A stretch of 64,000 bases of DNA from Streptomyces sp. NBC_00820. GTDB lineage: Bacteria > Actinomycetota > Actinomycetes > Streptomycetales > Streptomycetaceae. The first letter of the stretch is position 1; each line of letters starts with the position of its first letter. The notes beneath the pieces are model-generated. The model saw only the letters and a list, made by a program, of their open reading frames with translations, was not told the DNA's origin and did not search any database. Location: NCBI RefSeq assembly GCF_036347055.1, contig NZ_CP108882.1, positions 3,484,501 through 3,548,500 on the forward strand. The letters run 5' to 3'. Of this stretch, positions 49,209 through 58,479 are shown one piece after another. The position numbers and the translations under genes were made by a program.

Positions 49209-49372
49209 GCGGAGGCCTTTCGAGCGACAGCAGGATCGGCGCGGCGGATGGTGCGTCGCCACACTGATGGGTGAACGTATAGGCATACGATCGTCCGTCA
49301 CAAGTTCATGCCGCACAGATCACGTGAAGATCACAATGCTGACGCTCCGTCAGATGCCCTCCGGCGCACGGC

Positions 49373-50698
49373 TCATCGGACCGGCGTGAACTCCACGGGG
49401 AGCGTGCGCAGGCCCCGCATGATGAGCCCGCCGCGCCAGCGCAGGTCCGCCGGATCGGCCGCGAGCCGCAGGTCGGGCAGGCGGGTCAACAGGGTGGCCA
49501 GCGCGGTCTGTCCCTCCAGCCGGGCGAGCGGGGCGCCGACGCAGTAGTGGATGCCGTGGCCGTAGCCGAGATGCTGGTTGTCGCGACGGGACAGGTCCAG
49601 GACGTCCGGGTCGGCGAACCGCTCCGGGTCCCGGTCGGCCGCGGCGAGTACGACGAGCACCGGGTCGCCGGCGGCGATGTCCTGCCCGCCGATGGTGAGC
49701 GGCTGGGTGGCGAAGCGCCAGGTGGCCAGCTCCACGGGGCCGTCGAAGCGCAGGAGTTCCTCCACCCCGGTCGCCAGGAGGTCCCGCTCCCCCTCGGCGA
49801 GGGACCGCTGGAGGCGGTCGCGCTGCCCGGGGTGGGTGAGCAGGGCGTAGGTGCCGTTGCCGATGAGGTTGACGGTCGTCTCGAATCCGGCGAACAGCAG
49901 GATGAAGGCCATGGCCGCCGCCTCGTTCTCGGTGAGGTGCTCGCCATGGTCGGAGGCGCGGATGAGGGCGGAGATCAGGTCCTCGCCCACAGCGGGCTCG
50001 GCGGGCAGCGCCTGCCGCTTCTTGTGGATGAGTTCGGCCAGGTAGCCGCGCATCTTCTTGACGGACCGCGCGACCCCGCCCCGCGGCCCTCCGCCGTGGC
50101 GGATCATCATGCCCGCCCAGTCCCGGAAGTCGTCCTGGTCCTCGCGCGGGACGCCGAGCATGTCGCAGATGGCGTAGATGGGAAGCGGGAAGGCGAACTC
50201 GTGGATGAGGTCGGCGGATCCGCGGGCGGCGAACTCGTCGATGAGGTGGTCGGTCAGCTCCTGCACCCGGGACGCGAACTCGGCGACACGGCGGGGCGTG
50301 AACGCCTTGCTGACCAGCCGGCGCAGCCGGGTGTGGTCCGGCGGGTCGATGTTCAGCAGGTGCGTCATCAGCTCGGCCTTGCGCTCGCCGGGGATGCCGG
50401 TCTTGCCCTTGGCGTGCGCGGGCTCGTCATGGTGCGCCGGGTTCTTGCTCAGCCGCTGGTCGGCCAGGGCCTGCTTGGCGTCGGCGTACCGGGTGACCAG
50501 CCAGGCCTCCACCCCGCTGGGCAGCTTGGTCCGGTGCACGGGCGCGTGCTCGCGGAGCCAGGCGTAGGCGGGGTAGGGGTCGGCGGCGAACTCCCAGGTG
50601 AAGAGCTCCGGGGCGGTTCCGTCACTGCCGTCAGTGCCGGCAGTGACGGCAGTGCCCTCGGGGGCATCAGGGGCGTCGGGGTTGAGCTGGTTGGTCAC
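49373..50698 (-). CDS. Cytochrome P450 (CYP107-like)
   Basis: 441 aa. I-helix LFAGFETTVN with Glu in place of the usual Asp, K-helix ExxR as EELLRFD, and the heme loop HLGYGHGIHYCVGAPLARLE in which Tyr takes the place of the usual first Phe. It is of the soluble actinobacterial type needing ferredoxin and reductase; no such genes are adjacent. From memory the S. coelicolor gene at this site is CYP107U1, reported as linked to sporulation. The substrate is unknown. Confidence 0.87.
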   Translation of the reverse strand: MTNQLNPDAPDAPEGTAVTAGTDGSDGTAPELFTWEFAADPYPAYAWLREHAPVHRTKLPSGVEAWLVTRYADAKQALADQRLSKNPAHHDEPAHAKGKTGIPGERKAELMTHLLNIDPPDHTRLRRLVSKAFTPRRVAEFASRVQELTDHLIDEFAARGSADLIHEFAFPLPIYAICDMLGVPREDQDDFRDWAGMMIRHGGGPRGGVARSVKKMRGYLAELIHKKRQALPAEPAVGEDLISALIRASDHGEHLTENEAAAMAFILLFAGFETTVNLIGNGTYALLTHPGQRDRLQRSLAEGERDLLATGVEELLRFDGPVELATWRFATQPLTIGGQDIAAGDPVLVVLAAADRDPERFADPDVLDLSRRDNQHLGYGHGIHYCVGAPLARLEGQTALATLLTRLPDLRLAADPADLRWRGGLIMRGLRTLPVEFTPVR

Positions 50699-50780
50699 CC
50701 CTCGACGGTATCCGCACTCGTGACCGGACCTCGACCGTCAGAACCCGCCCAGGGCCCTCCTGCCGGACCGGACCGGCCCG

Positions 50781-50835
50781 GCGCACCGCGCACCGCACAC
50801 CGCACACCGCACACCGCACACCGCACACCGCACAC
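50781..50835. repeat. 7-bp tandem repeat (caccgca)n
   Basis: Seven to eight head-to-tail copies of a 7-bp unit lie between the P450 start and the mazG stop. The unit is not a multiple of three, so it has no coding role. The 155-bp spacer holds nothing else clear. Confidence 0.85.
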
Positions 50836-50852
50836 GATCCCGGCGGCGCGTC

Positions 50853-51893
50853 CTAGTTCCACTCCGATTCCGGGTCCGGCTCGGCCGCCGACTCGGCCTC
50901 GGACTCGGGCTCCCTCTTCGGCTCCACGCCCTCGCTCGCCCGTATCGCGTCCCGGTAGGCCCGTGACGCCGCGCGCAGGGCCGCCTCCGGGTCGACCCCG
51001 TCGGCCTCGGCGCGGACGGCCAGCGCCAGCAGTTCGTAGCCGATGCCCTCGCCCCGGGGCAGGGGTACGTCCAGGCCGCCCGTGCGGGTGCGGGAGGCGA
51101 GCTTGGCGGCGAGGGCGAGTCCGGGCTGGCCGAGCGGGACGCCGTCCGTCACCGAGGTGCGCCGCTTCTCCTCGGCCTTGGTGCGCAGCCAGTGCGCCTT
51201 GACGTCCTCGGGGGTCTCGGCCTTCTCCTCGCCGAAGACGTGCGGGTGGCGGTGGATGAGCTTGGCGACGATGCCGCCGGCCACGTCGTCGACGGAGAAC
51301 GGCGCGTCCGGGTCCTCCTCGGCGATACGGGAGTGGAAGACGACCTGGAGCAGGACATCGCCCAGTTCCTCCCGGAGTTCCTCGCGGTCGCCGGCCTCGA
51401 TGGCCTCGACGAGTTCGTACGCCTCCTCGATGCCGTACTTGGCCAGGCCCTGGTGGGTCTGGCGGGAGGACCAGGGGCACTCCTCGCGGATGCGGTCCAT
51501 GACCTGCACGAGGTCGAGGAGGCGGGCGCCGGGCAGGTCGTAGGAGGCCGGGAGCAGCTCCAGGTCCGGCATCCGCACCCGGCCCGAGCCGGCCAGCCGG
51601 GCGAGTCCGTCGGTGAGGGCCGGCTCGCCCTCGCCCGTGGCCACGACCACCACCGTCCGCCCGCCGGCACAGGCGTCGACCACCTCCTGCGCGGTGGGGG
51701 ACGTCCGCTCCACGACTATCCCGGCTTCCCGCAGGTAGGGCAGCTGCGGATGGGCGCCGTCCGCGCACAGCACGGCGTCGGCGGTGCGCAGGGCCTGCCA
51801 GGCGGGCCAGGACAGCAGACCGGGGGCGACGCGGTGGCTCGTGGTCAGCAGGACGATGCGGCCGGTGGCGGCTTCGGCAGTGGTTGCGTTCAC
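50853..51893 (-). CDS. mazG: MazG-type nucleotide pyrophosphohydrolase with N-terminal methylase-like domain
   Basis: 346 aa from the GTG at 51893. Residues 1-115 resemble a degenerate tetrapyrrole-methylase fold (GRIVLLTTSHRVAPG, VVVVATGEGEPAL). The MazG domain follows: ECPWSSRQTHQGLAKYGIEE, then ELVEAIEAGDREELREELGD with the Mg-binding ExxE...ExxD, and HPHVFGEE. It removes non-canonical dNTPs or acts on NTP pools. No Shine-Dalgarno; TACGTT sits 6 bases before the GTG, so the mRNA may be leaderless. The C terminus is an acidic Glu/Ser tail. Confidence 0.88.
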   Translation of the reverse strand: MNATTAEAATGRIVLLTTSHRVAPGLLSWPAWQALRTADAVLCADGAHPQLPYLREAGIVVERTSPTAQEVVDACAGGRTVVVVATGEGEPALTDGLARLAGSGRVRMPDLELLPASYDLPGARLLDLVQVMDRIREECPWSSRQTHQGLAKYGIEEAYELVEAIEAGDREELREELGDVLLQVVFHSRIAEEDPDAPFSVDDVAGGIVAKLIHRHPHVFGEEKAETPEDVKAHWLRTKAEEKRRTSVTDGVPLGQPGLALAAKLASRTRTGGLDVPLPRGEGIGYELLALAVRAEADGVDPEAALRAASRAYRDAIRASEGVEPKREPESEAESAAEPDPESEWN

Positions 51894-52033
51894 GATCCGA
51901 ACGTAACCCACGGCGCGGACGGACGGGATCCGTTGTCCACAGGGACAGGGGAGTCCTGTGATCGTATGACCGGGTCCCGTCGCCGTACCGTTGCGGCACC
52001 GCGAAACGCCTGGTGAGCGCCTGGTGAGCGCCG

Positions 52034-52681
52034 TCAGGCCGGCTGCTGTACCGCCGCCGCCGTGACCTCCCGCACCCACGGCGTCCGCGCGTCCACGCGG
52101 CTGCTCTTCTGGACGTCCCAGGCGCCGTAGCGCGGGTTGAGGTCGACGTGGAGCTCCCCGGACGCCTTGGACAGCGCCTTCCAGAAGGCGGGCTGGGAGG
52201 TGTCGGTGCCGAGCTTGGCGGCGAGCTTCTGCGCCTCGATCTGGAGGCGCAGGTTGTCGTCCAGGCGCTCGGGCGCGATGCCGTACTTCTGCAGCCAGGC
52301 CGTCTGGAGCCCCTGGGCGCCGCCGGCCTGCTGCTCCAGGCCGGCGCGCATCTGCTGGACCTCCTTGCGGGTGACCGTGACGCCCGCGTCCTGCGCGGCG
52401 CGGTGCAGCACCCGGTCCAGGACCATGTTGTGCAGGGTGTCGCGGGTCAGACCGCCGGTCGCGGCGATGACCTGCTGGTACTGGGTGTCGTCCGGTACCG
52501 CGGCCCGCTGTGCGGCGCGTACCTCGTTGACACGGTTCTCCAGCTGGGCGACGGTGATCCGCTGCCCTCCGACGAGCGCCGCCGCGCCCGGGTGCGCTTG
52601 GCTTCCGCAGGCGGTGAGGAGGGGGGCCGCGGCGGCGATCGCGGCGGTGAGGAGGAGCGCGGTGCGACGGCGGCGGTGCAA
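52034..52681 (-). CDS. SurA N-terminal-domain-like lipoprotein
   Basis: 215 aa from a TTG at 52681; GGGAGG lies 5 bases before it and no ATG/GTG is nearby. The N terminus is basic (HRRRRT), then a hydrophobic core and a lipobox LTAC near residue 25, so it is a surface lipoprotein. The mature part has the SurA/trigger-type helical segment (ITVAQLENRVNEVRAAQRA; LHNMVLDRVLHRAAQDAGVT) but no PPIase domain. It probably chaperones secreted proteins. Confidence 0.82.
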   Translation of the reverse strand: MHRRRRTALLLTAAIAAAAPLLTACGSQAHPGAAALVGGQRITVAQLENRVNEVRAAQRAAVPDDTQYQQVIAATGGLTRDTLHNMVLDRVLHRAAQDAGVTVTRKEVQQMRAGLEQQAGGAQGLQTAWLQKYGIAPERLDDNLRLQIEAQKLAAKLGTDTSQPAFWKALSKASGELHVDLNPRYGAWDVQKSSRVDARTPWVREVTAAAVQQPA

Positions 52682-52840
52682 GGAAACCTCCCGAGGAGTT
52701 TGTGCGGCGATGCACAAAGTCTTGCGATGATCGATGTTAGGCAGTGGGTCGCCTGAGGCCAACCCATTCGACCAACGATTCACGCGCGCTTCGGGCACCG
52801 CCGCGCGTCCCCGCGACGGTGTTCGGCCGTGGACCGCGCT

Positions 52841-52930
52841 CAACCGGTTCAACCGGTTCAGCCGGTTCAGCCGGTTCAGCCGGTTCAGCCGGTTCAGCCG
52901 GTTCAGCCGGTTCAGCCGGTTCAGCCGGTG
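52841..52930. repeat. Ten 9-bp tandem repeats running into the stop codon of the DUF1906 gene
   Basis: Ten consecutive units of cagccggtt (the first two with caaccggtt) run from 52841 to 52930. On the minus strand each unit is ACC-GGC-TGA in the frame of the DUF1906 gene, so the gene ends within the last unit and every further unit adds another in-frame stop. Confidence 0.95.
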
Positions 52931-53748
52931 ACGGCCACCGGCGCGTCCCAGGCGTCGCGGTCGACGGTGAGCGTGACGCCGCCGTGCGTCTCCTTGCTGT
53001 TCACCATGTACTGGTGGGCGCGGCTGTGCCCGGTGAACTGTGTGGCTCCCCACGGCCAGTCGGCGGTGGTGGTGTTCTGCTTGTCGTACAGCGCGTACCA
53101 GAGGTTGCCCGGCAGGTCGGTCTTGTCGGACGCGGTGGCTACGGCCTTGGCGCTGGAGCTGGTGAAGCCGTAGTAGCCGGCGCGGTACGTCTTGGCGTGC
53201 AGGGCCTTGTCGAAGGCGCGCACGTAGGTCAGCACGGCGTCGTTGCACGCCTTGTTCGTGCTGTCGTACGCCTCCATGTCGAGGTAGACGGGGCTGCCCG
53301 CCTTCATGCCGAGGGCGGAGGCCTTGGCCACGGCGTCGGCGGCGTCCGCGGCGCCGAGGGAGGCCGCGGTGGCGGCGGTCAGCTTCTCCGGGTTGGCTCC
53401 GGACTGGCAGGGCGGCTGCGCGCCGACGTAGATCGGGATGAGCTTCCAGCCGAGCGAGCTGACCGACTTCACCCAGGAGGCGGTGAGGTTGGGCTGGCCG
53501 CAGCCGCGGTTCTTGCCGCCCACGTAGACGGCGGCGGCACCGTAGAAGCCGGTGTGCCAGGCCTTCATCGCGGACAGGGACGGCGCCGTGCAGGTGTCGA
53601 ACGCGCGCCCGGTGAAGGTCTTCTGCGCGGGCCATGTGGTGGCGGCCATGGATGCCGTGGCCGCCACACCGGCTCCCGCCACGACGGCCGCGCCTGCCGC
53701 CGTCCACGCGATGTATCTGAACTTCTTCGACTGCCGGTGACCGGCCAT
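52921..53748 (-). CDS. Secreted DUF1906 (Rv2525c-like) glycoside-hydrolase-like protein
   Basis: 275 aa. Signal sequence: SKKFRY then a hydrophobic core, cut near ASMAA at ~35. The mature barrel has [29 protein letters not shown], the acidic [13 protein letters not shown] and a C-terminal [24 protein letters not shown]. This fits DUF1906, a GH25-like TIM barrel presumed to act on cell-wall glycan. GGGG just before the ATG serves as the ribosome site. The 3' end is formed by a 9-bp tandem repeat. Confidence 0.85.
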   Translation of the reverse strand: MAGHRQSKKFRYIAWTAAGAAVVAGAGVAATASMAATTWPAQKTFTGRAFDTCTAPSLSAMKAWHTGFYGAAAVYVGGKNRGCGQPNLTASWVKSVSSLGWKLIPIYVGAQPPCQSGANPEKLTAATAASLGAADAADAVAKASALGMKAGSPVYLDMEAYDSTNKACNDAVLTYVRAFDKALHAKTYRAGYYGFTSSSAKAVATASDKTDLPGNLWYALYDKQNTTTADWPWGATQFTGHSRAHQYMVNSKETHGGVTLTVDRDAWDAPVAVTG

Positions 53749-53932
53749 CCCCACCCCTGTGCAGAAAAGGGGCGGACGCGTCGGCGTCCGCCCGGAACAT
53801 CCCCGAGGCCTGTGCGGGCGGCCCGGTCCGGCGCGGCGGCACGCTTCGTGAAACGTGCGCGTGCGCGCGGGACTTGGGCCGCCCGAGGCTTGTGCACCGT
53901 AACCGATGACACCCCTGGACGGGGACCGGGAC

Positions 53933-53986
53933 GGGTACGGGGACCAGGACGGGTACGGGGACGGGGACGGGTACGGGGACGGGGAC
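53933..53986. repeat. 18-bp tandem repeat between the M16 and DUF1906 genes
   Basis: Three copies of gggtacggggacggggac (the first with ccagg) lie immediately before the stop of the M16 gene; related gacggggac words extend left to 53916. This 248-bp spacer holds no gene. Confidence 0.85.
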
Positions 53987-53996
53987 GGGAGAACCG

Positions 53997-55718
53997 TCAC
54001 CTCCGCCGTGTGGTGCGGCTGATGCGCACGGCGGGCCACACCAGCAGCCCGGTGACGCCCCACAGGAAGAGCGAGAGGACGGCCCACCCGGCCACGCCGA
54101 GCTCCGGGTCCTTGGCCTCGAACACCGTGACGGCGAGTGCCGGGAGGCCGAAGAGGACGGCGAGGACGCTCAGCACGACCAGCCCGATGGACTGCATGAC
54201 CGTCCGCCGCGCGGGAGTGCGGGCGCCGGCGGCCTCCGGGGCCGCCGAGGACACCGGCTTCTTCGGCGGCTGCTGCCGGGGCGGCAGCCACACCAGGGCG
54301 TGCGGCGGCACGGCGGCGTCGATGGTGGCCAGCGTGTGCGCGTCGATGTCGTACAGGCCCGGCTCGACCTCGACGATCAGGCCGTCGGTCCCGATGAGCC
54401 GCCGCCCGCCGTCGGGCCAGCACAGCATGGCGGCACAGGCGCGGTAGGCAACGGTCGCCGCGTGCTCGGTGCCGTCCGGCTCCTGCGCCGTCACGCTGAC
54501 GCCGTCGGCGCCGACCACCAGCGCCGCGCCGCGCTCGCGCGCCGAGCGGAACTTGCGCCCGGTCACCACGTACGACGACTCCGTGGGGGCCGCGGCGTAT
54601 CCGGCCCAGTCGGCGCTGTGCCCGGCCGGCACCTGCATCAGGGCCGTCGCGGCGGCCTCCCGCGCCACCGCGTGCACCTGCTCCGGGGTCACCGTCCGCA
54701 GCTCGGCCCGCAGCTCGTCCGGGCTGCTGACCGGGCGTCCGGCGAGGAGGTCCTCCGCGCTCCCGGGCAGCCGCTTCGCGGCCGCGTCGGGCGCGGCCAG
54801 GGCGGAGTCGAGGCGGCTGCGCACCGCCTCCAGGTCCGGCTGCCCGATCCGGCCGGCCTGGAGCCCGGCGAGGACGTCGACGAAGCCGCCGAGCACCGCG
54901 TCCTGCTTGTCGGGGAGGGCGTCGGCGAACGCCGTCACGACGGCCATGCCGTCGCGGCGGGCGGTGTGGTCGGTGGCCGCCGTGTAGGAGTAGCCGCCCT
55001 CCTGGCGCAGGGAGCGGGACAGTTCGCGCTCCAGGACGCCCGCGTACAGCCGGGCGGCCGCGGTGTCGGCGACGACGGCGTCGAGCAGGACACCGCCCTT
55101 GCCGTCGGAGAAGCAGGCCGGGGTCTCCGGGAGCGCGGAGGTGACGGCCGGCATGGGGTGGCGTCCGCCGGCGGGCAGTTTCAGCGACAGTCCGGCCGGC
55201 ATCCGCTCGCCCGCGACCCACAGCACGGCGTTGCCCTGCGTGAACCAGGTCTGCGCCCAGTGCCGCACGTCCTCGGGGCGCAGGTTCCGCACACCCCACT
55301 CCGGGTAGCTGACCAGGCCGTACCCCTGGGCGCCGTAGCGCCACAGCGGGAGCTGGGCCGAGCCGCGCCGGGCCTCCTCGGTGCGCAGGATCTCCTTCTC
55401 GGTCTCCAGGCGCTCCATGGGCAGGTCGCACAGGGAGGCGCAGACACCCTGGAGGTAGGCGACGACCTCGTGTTCCGCGCCTTCCATGTAGAAGTGCGTG
55501 AACGCGGCCTTGGTCTCGCCGTTGAAGTGGTAGTCGGCCAGGCCCTGGCGGTGCAGGGCGAGGTGCTCGACGAGGTGGGTGATCCCGGCCCGGGACAGCG
55601 TCTCGTCGGCGACTCCGACGCGGAAGACGAGCCCGGCGCGCATCGGTCCGGGGGCGTACGCGAAGAGGGTGGGTATGCCGTCGACCTGGGTCGAGTGGAT
55701 GGCAGCCTGGGGGTTCAT
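53997..55718 (-). CDS. M16-family (pitrilysin-type) metallopeptidase with C-terminal membrane spans
   Basis: 573 aa from the ATG at 55718. The inverted zinc motif HxxEH is seen as THLVEHLAL near residue 49, with the distal Glu in METEKEIL-like MERLETEKEILRTEE about 75 residues on. A second M16-like half (~200-400) lacks the motif, as usual. After residue 500 two transmembrane helices (SIGLVVLSVLAVLFGLPAL and GWAVLSLFLWGVTGLLVW) would anchor it. GGAG directly abuts the ATG, so initiation may be weak. It is next to a TPR-like gene on the same strand. Confidence 0.78.
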   Translation of the reverse strand: MNPQAAIHSTQVDGIPTLFAYAPGPMRAGLVFRVGVADETLSRAGITHLVEHLALHRQGLADYHFNGETKAAFTHFYMEGAEHEVVAYLQGVCASLCDLPMERLETEKEILRTEEARRGSAQLPLWRYGAQGYGLVSYPEWGVRNLRPEDVRHWAQTWFTQGNAVLWVAGERMPAGLSLKLPAGGRHPMPAVTSALPETPACFSDGKGGVLLDAVVADTAAARLYAGVLERELSRSLRQEGGYSYTAATDHTARRDGMAVVTAFADALPDKQDAVLGGFVDVLAGLQAGRIGQPDLEAVRSRLDSALAAPDAAAKRLPGSAEDLLAGRPVSSPDELRAELRTVTPEQVHAVAREAAATALMQVPAGHSADWAGYAAAPTESSYVVTGRKFRSARERGAALVVGADGVSVTAQEPDGTEHAATVAYRACAAMLCWPDGGRRLIGTDGLIVEVEPGLYDIDAHTLATIDAAVPPHALVWLPPRQQPPKKPVSSAAPEAAGARTPARRTVMQSIGLVVLSVLAVLFGLPALAVTVFEAKDPELGVAGWAVLSLFLWGVTGLLVWPAVRISRTTRRR

Positions 55719-55858
55719 CTCCGGCCTCTGTTCGGCGGGTTCGACGTTCTGCGGGTGCGGTTCGGGTGGGCGGCCCGGCTCGTAGCGTGCGGGCGCGCGG
55801 ACGGACTTGTACGGTGCGGGCGCGCGGCCGGGCTCGTGCCGGCCGGGTGCGTCGGCGC

Positions 55859-56812
55859 TCACCCCTTCGCGAGGGCGGCGTCGCGGTGCTTGACGAACGC
55901 CGCGGCGGGGTCGCCCAGGTAGCTCCACGGGTACTTGGAGGCGAAGGGGCCGAGCGCGCGGAAGCAGGCGGCGGCCCGGGCCAGGTCGCCCACGAGGGAG
56001 AACATCGCCGCGAAGGCGCTCTGCGCGATGACCCAGCCGTAGTCGCGCCGGAAGTGCGGGTGGAGCACGGACCTCTCGGCGGCCTCGGCGAGTTCGGCGT
56101 GCACGTGCGCCTGACGCAGGTAGGCGTCGCGTTCCTGTCCGCGCAGGGCGAGCCGGTGTTCCATGTGGACCTCGGCCACCATCGCGCCGTTCACCGCCCC
56201 CTCGGGGGAGTTGAGCAGGCATTCCCGGGCGAACCCGTGGGCCGCTTCCCAGCTCCCGCCCCACTTGGGGCACAGCTGCTGCAACAGCCGTCCCTGTCCG
56301 TTGAAGTGGTGCGGGTGATGCGCGGCCAGCCGGTCGTAGCGCCGCCGCGCCTCGTTCTGCCCGAGCTCCAGCCCCTTCGCCGTGGTGAGCCGCTCGGCCC
56401 AGGCCGCGTCGGACGACGGGTCGAGCGCGGTGGCCCGGATGAGCCGCTGCTCGGCCTGGCGCAGGTGCGCGTGGAGCCCGGCGAACTGCTCGCGGCTGAC
56501 GTCCTTCGCGGACGCCGAGGTCCGGATCTCCCAGCCGATGACCACTTCGCGGGCGCCGAGGACGGTGAGCGCGAGCACGTCGTCGGGTGTGGCGGCGAGG
56601 ATCTCGCGCATCCACCCCTCGATGCCGGGCACCGCGTCCAGCACCCCGACGGCGAAGCTGCGACTGACCTCGCGCGGCAGGCCGTCGACGTACTGACGGA
56701 TCGACGCCCAGTCACGTGCGGCGGCGGCCTGCCGAAGCCACGCGGCCTCGGGGAAGACGGAGGCGACCTCGAAGTCGGGTGGCGGCAGCGCGGAACCGGA
56801 AGCGAACGACAT
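55859..56812 (-). CDS. Helical-repeat (TPR-like) protein of unknown function
   Basis: 317 aa. Helices with TPR-like spacing run through the whole protein (LRQAEQRLIRATALDPSSDA, AWAERLTTAKGLELGQNEARRR, AAACFRALGPFASKYPWSYL). No signal peptide or membrane span. Trp, His and Pro motifs such as HHPHHFNGQGRLLQQLCPKW are distinctive. It precedes the M16 gene by 140 bp on the same strand, suggesting that they work together. Not a named family. Confidence 0.65.
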   Translation of the reverse strand: MSFASGSALPPPDFEVASVFPEAAWLRQAAAARDWASIRQYVDGLPREVSRSFAVGVLDAVPGIEGWMREILAATPDDVLALTVLGAREVVIGWEIRTSASAKDVSREQFAGLHAHLRQAEQRLIRATALDPSSDAAWAERLTTAKGLELGQNEARRRYDRLAAHHPHHFNGQGRLLQQLCPKWGGSWEAAHGFARECLLNSPEGAVNGAMVAEVHMEHRLALRGQERDAYLRQAHVHAELAEAAERSVLHPHFRRDYGWVIAQSAFAAMFSLVGDLARAAACFRALGPFASKYPWSYLGDPAAAFVKHRDAALAKG

Positions 56813-56943
56813 GCGGCGGATACTAGGCCAGACCAGTGACAGCGCCGTTCATCGGGATCTTCCGGAACGATCCCGTACAACCATCGCCGTCCTCCGGGAG
56901 TCTTGTGTGCGCCGGAGGTCTGCCCGCAGGGGCGGCGGGTGTG

Positions 56944-58479
56944 TCAGCCCCGCACCTGTCCCAGCCACTGCAGGGTCCGGCGGATCTCCACCGCCAGCGG
57001 GTCACCGGGGCCCTGGACGCGTTCCACGTCCATCAGCAACCGGACGAGCGTGTCGTGGGCGGCCGGGCGGTCGCCGAGGGCGAGCAGCAGGTGGCCGATG
57101 CGGCGGCGCAGGTCGAGGGCGAGCTGGGGGTCGCCGGAGACGTACTGGTTCTCGTAGTACGGCAGCAGCGCGCGGTACTCGGCGAGCGCCGCGGTCGGTT
57201 CGCCGAGCTGCTCCAGGCACTGGGCGGCCTCGTAGCGGAAGCGCAGGGACTGGGGGTCGGACTGGCCGCCCTCGGTGGCGCGTTCGTCGGCGAGGCGGCG
57301 CAGTTCGGGCAGGGCGCGCCGGTACTGGCCGTCGTCCATGAGGGTGGCCGCGTACTGCTTGCGCAGGGTGCGGACGACCGGGGAGTGCTCGCCGTGCTGT
57401 TCGGCGGCGGCGGGCAGGATCGCGCCGAGGATGTCCACGGCCTGGGTGATGCGGCCCTCCCCGAGCAGGCGCTTGACCTCGTCGACGGCGGCGGCGACGT
57501 CCGGCTTCCCGGCCGCCGGAGGGGTGGGGGCGGCCGGGGCGGGCTGGGGCGCGGGCGTGCGCGCGCGGTCCGGCCACGGGGCGTGCGGGCGCAGGAAGGG
57601 GCGAGTGGGGTCCAGCGGCGCTCCGGTGGGCGTGCCGCGCGGGGGCAGGAGCAGCGCCAGGTGCTCGTACACCTCCTGCGCGGAGGCGGGGCGGGCTTGC
57701 GGGTCCTTGGCGAGCAGGCGCAGGACCAGCGTCTCCAGCGCCTCGGGCACCTCGGGGCGGATCCGGCGCACCGGCAGCGGGGGTTCGTACAGGTGCCGGT
57801 GCAGCACGCCGAGGGCGGTGGAGCCGACGAACGGCACGTCACCGCTGAGCAGTTCGTGTATCAGCACGCCGAGCGCGTACAGGTCGGTGTACGGGCCGAC
57901 CGCGCCGCCCATCGCCTGCTCGGGCGCCATGTAGGCGGGCGAGCCGATGGGGGAGCCGGTGTGGGTGAGGCGGGTGGTGTCGGTGTCCATGACCGAGGCG
58001 ACACCCAGGTCGAGGACGGTGACCGTGCCGTCCTGCTTCACCATCACGTTGCGCGGCTTGAGGTCGCGGTGCACGATCGGCACGGCGTGCACCGCGCTCA
58101 GCACGGCGCACAGCTGCGCGGCCACCGCGACCGCCCACTGCCACGGGTACGGGTCGTGCTCGGCGAGGTGGTCGGAGAGGTCGGCGCCGTCGACGTACTG
58201 CATGACGAGGAACAGCTCCTCGCCCTCACTGCCGGCGTCGTGCACGGTGACCAGGCCGGGGTGGTCGACCTGCGCGGTCACCCGGCACTCACGCACGAAG
58301 CGGCGGCGCAGCTCGTCCGCCTCCTGCCCGGCCACCTTGTCCGGGCGCAGCAGCTTCACGGCCACACGCCGGTCGAGCCGCTGGTCGTAGGCCGTCCACA
58401 CCTGACCCATGCCGCCCTGTCCGATGAGCGTGGACAGTTCGTACCGGCCGGCGACGACACGTCCCTGCGTCACGGTCAC
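56944..58479 (-). CDS. Soluble PknB-type serine/threonine kinase with TPR tail
   Basis: 511 aa, GTG start overlapping the upstream stop (GTGA). Kinase domain 13-275: glycine loop LIGQGGMGQVW, Lys in VAVKLL, catalytic loop IVHRDLKPRNVM, DLGVAS in place of DFG, then APEQAMGG. A Pro/Ala linker leads to C-terminal TPR repeats (VDEVKRLLGEGRITQAVDIL, ALAEYRALLPYYENQY). No transmembrane helix, but it is coupled to a membrane protein (58476-59147). Confidence 0.9.
   Translation of the reverse strand: MTVTQGRVVAGRYELSTLIGQGGMGQVWTAYDQRLDRRVAVKLLRPDKVAGQEADELRRRFVRECRVTAQVDHPGLVTVHDAGSEGEELFLVMQYVDGADLSDHLAEHDPYPWQWAVAVAAQLCAVLSAVHAVPIVHRDLKPRNVMVKQDGTVTVLDLGVASVMDTDTTRLTHTGSPIGSPAYMAPEQAMGGAVGPYTDLYALGVLIHELLSGDVPFVGSTALGVLHRHLYEPPLPVRRIRPEVPEALETLVLRLLAKDPQARPASAQEVYEHLALLLPPRGTPTGAPLDPTRPFLRPHAPWPDRARTPAPQPAPAAPTPPAAGKPDVAAAVDEVKRLLGEGRITQAVDILGAILPAAAEQHGEHSPVVRTLRKQYAATLMDDGQYRRALPELRRLADERATEGGQSDPQSLRFRYEAAQCLEQLGEPTAALAEYRALLPYYENQYVSGDPQLALDLRRRIGHLLLALGDRPAAHDTLVRLLMDVERVQGPGDPLAVEIRRTLQWLGQVRG

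Noticed and set aside
49373..50698. P450 as part of a secondary-metabolite cluster
   Set aside because: No core biosynthetic enzyme lies nearby; neighbours are housekeeping genes.
52841..52930. Possible CRISPR or coding Asn-Arg-Leu repeat
   Set aside because: Units are 9 bp with no spacers, and the long Asn-Arg-Leu frame has no start signal and ignores the DUF1906 gene stop.
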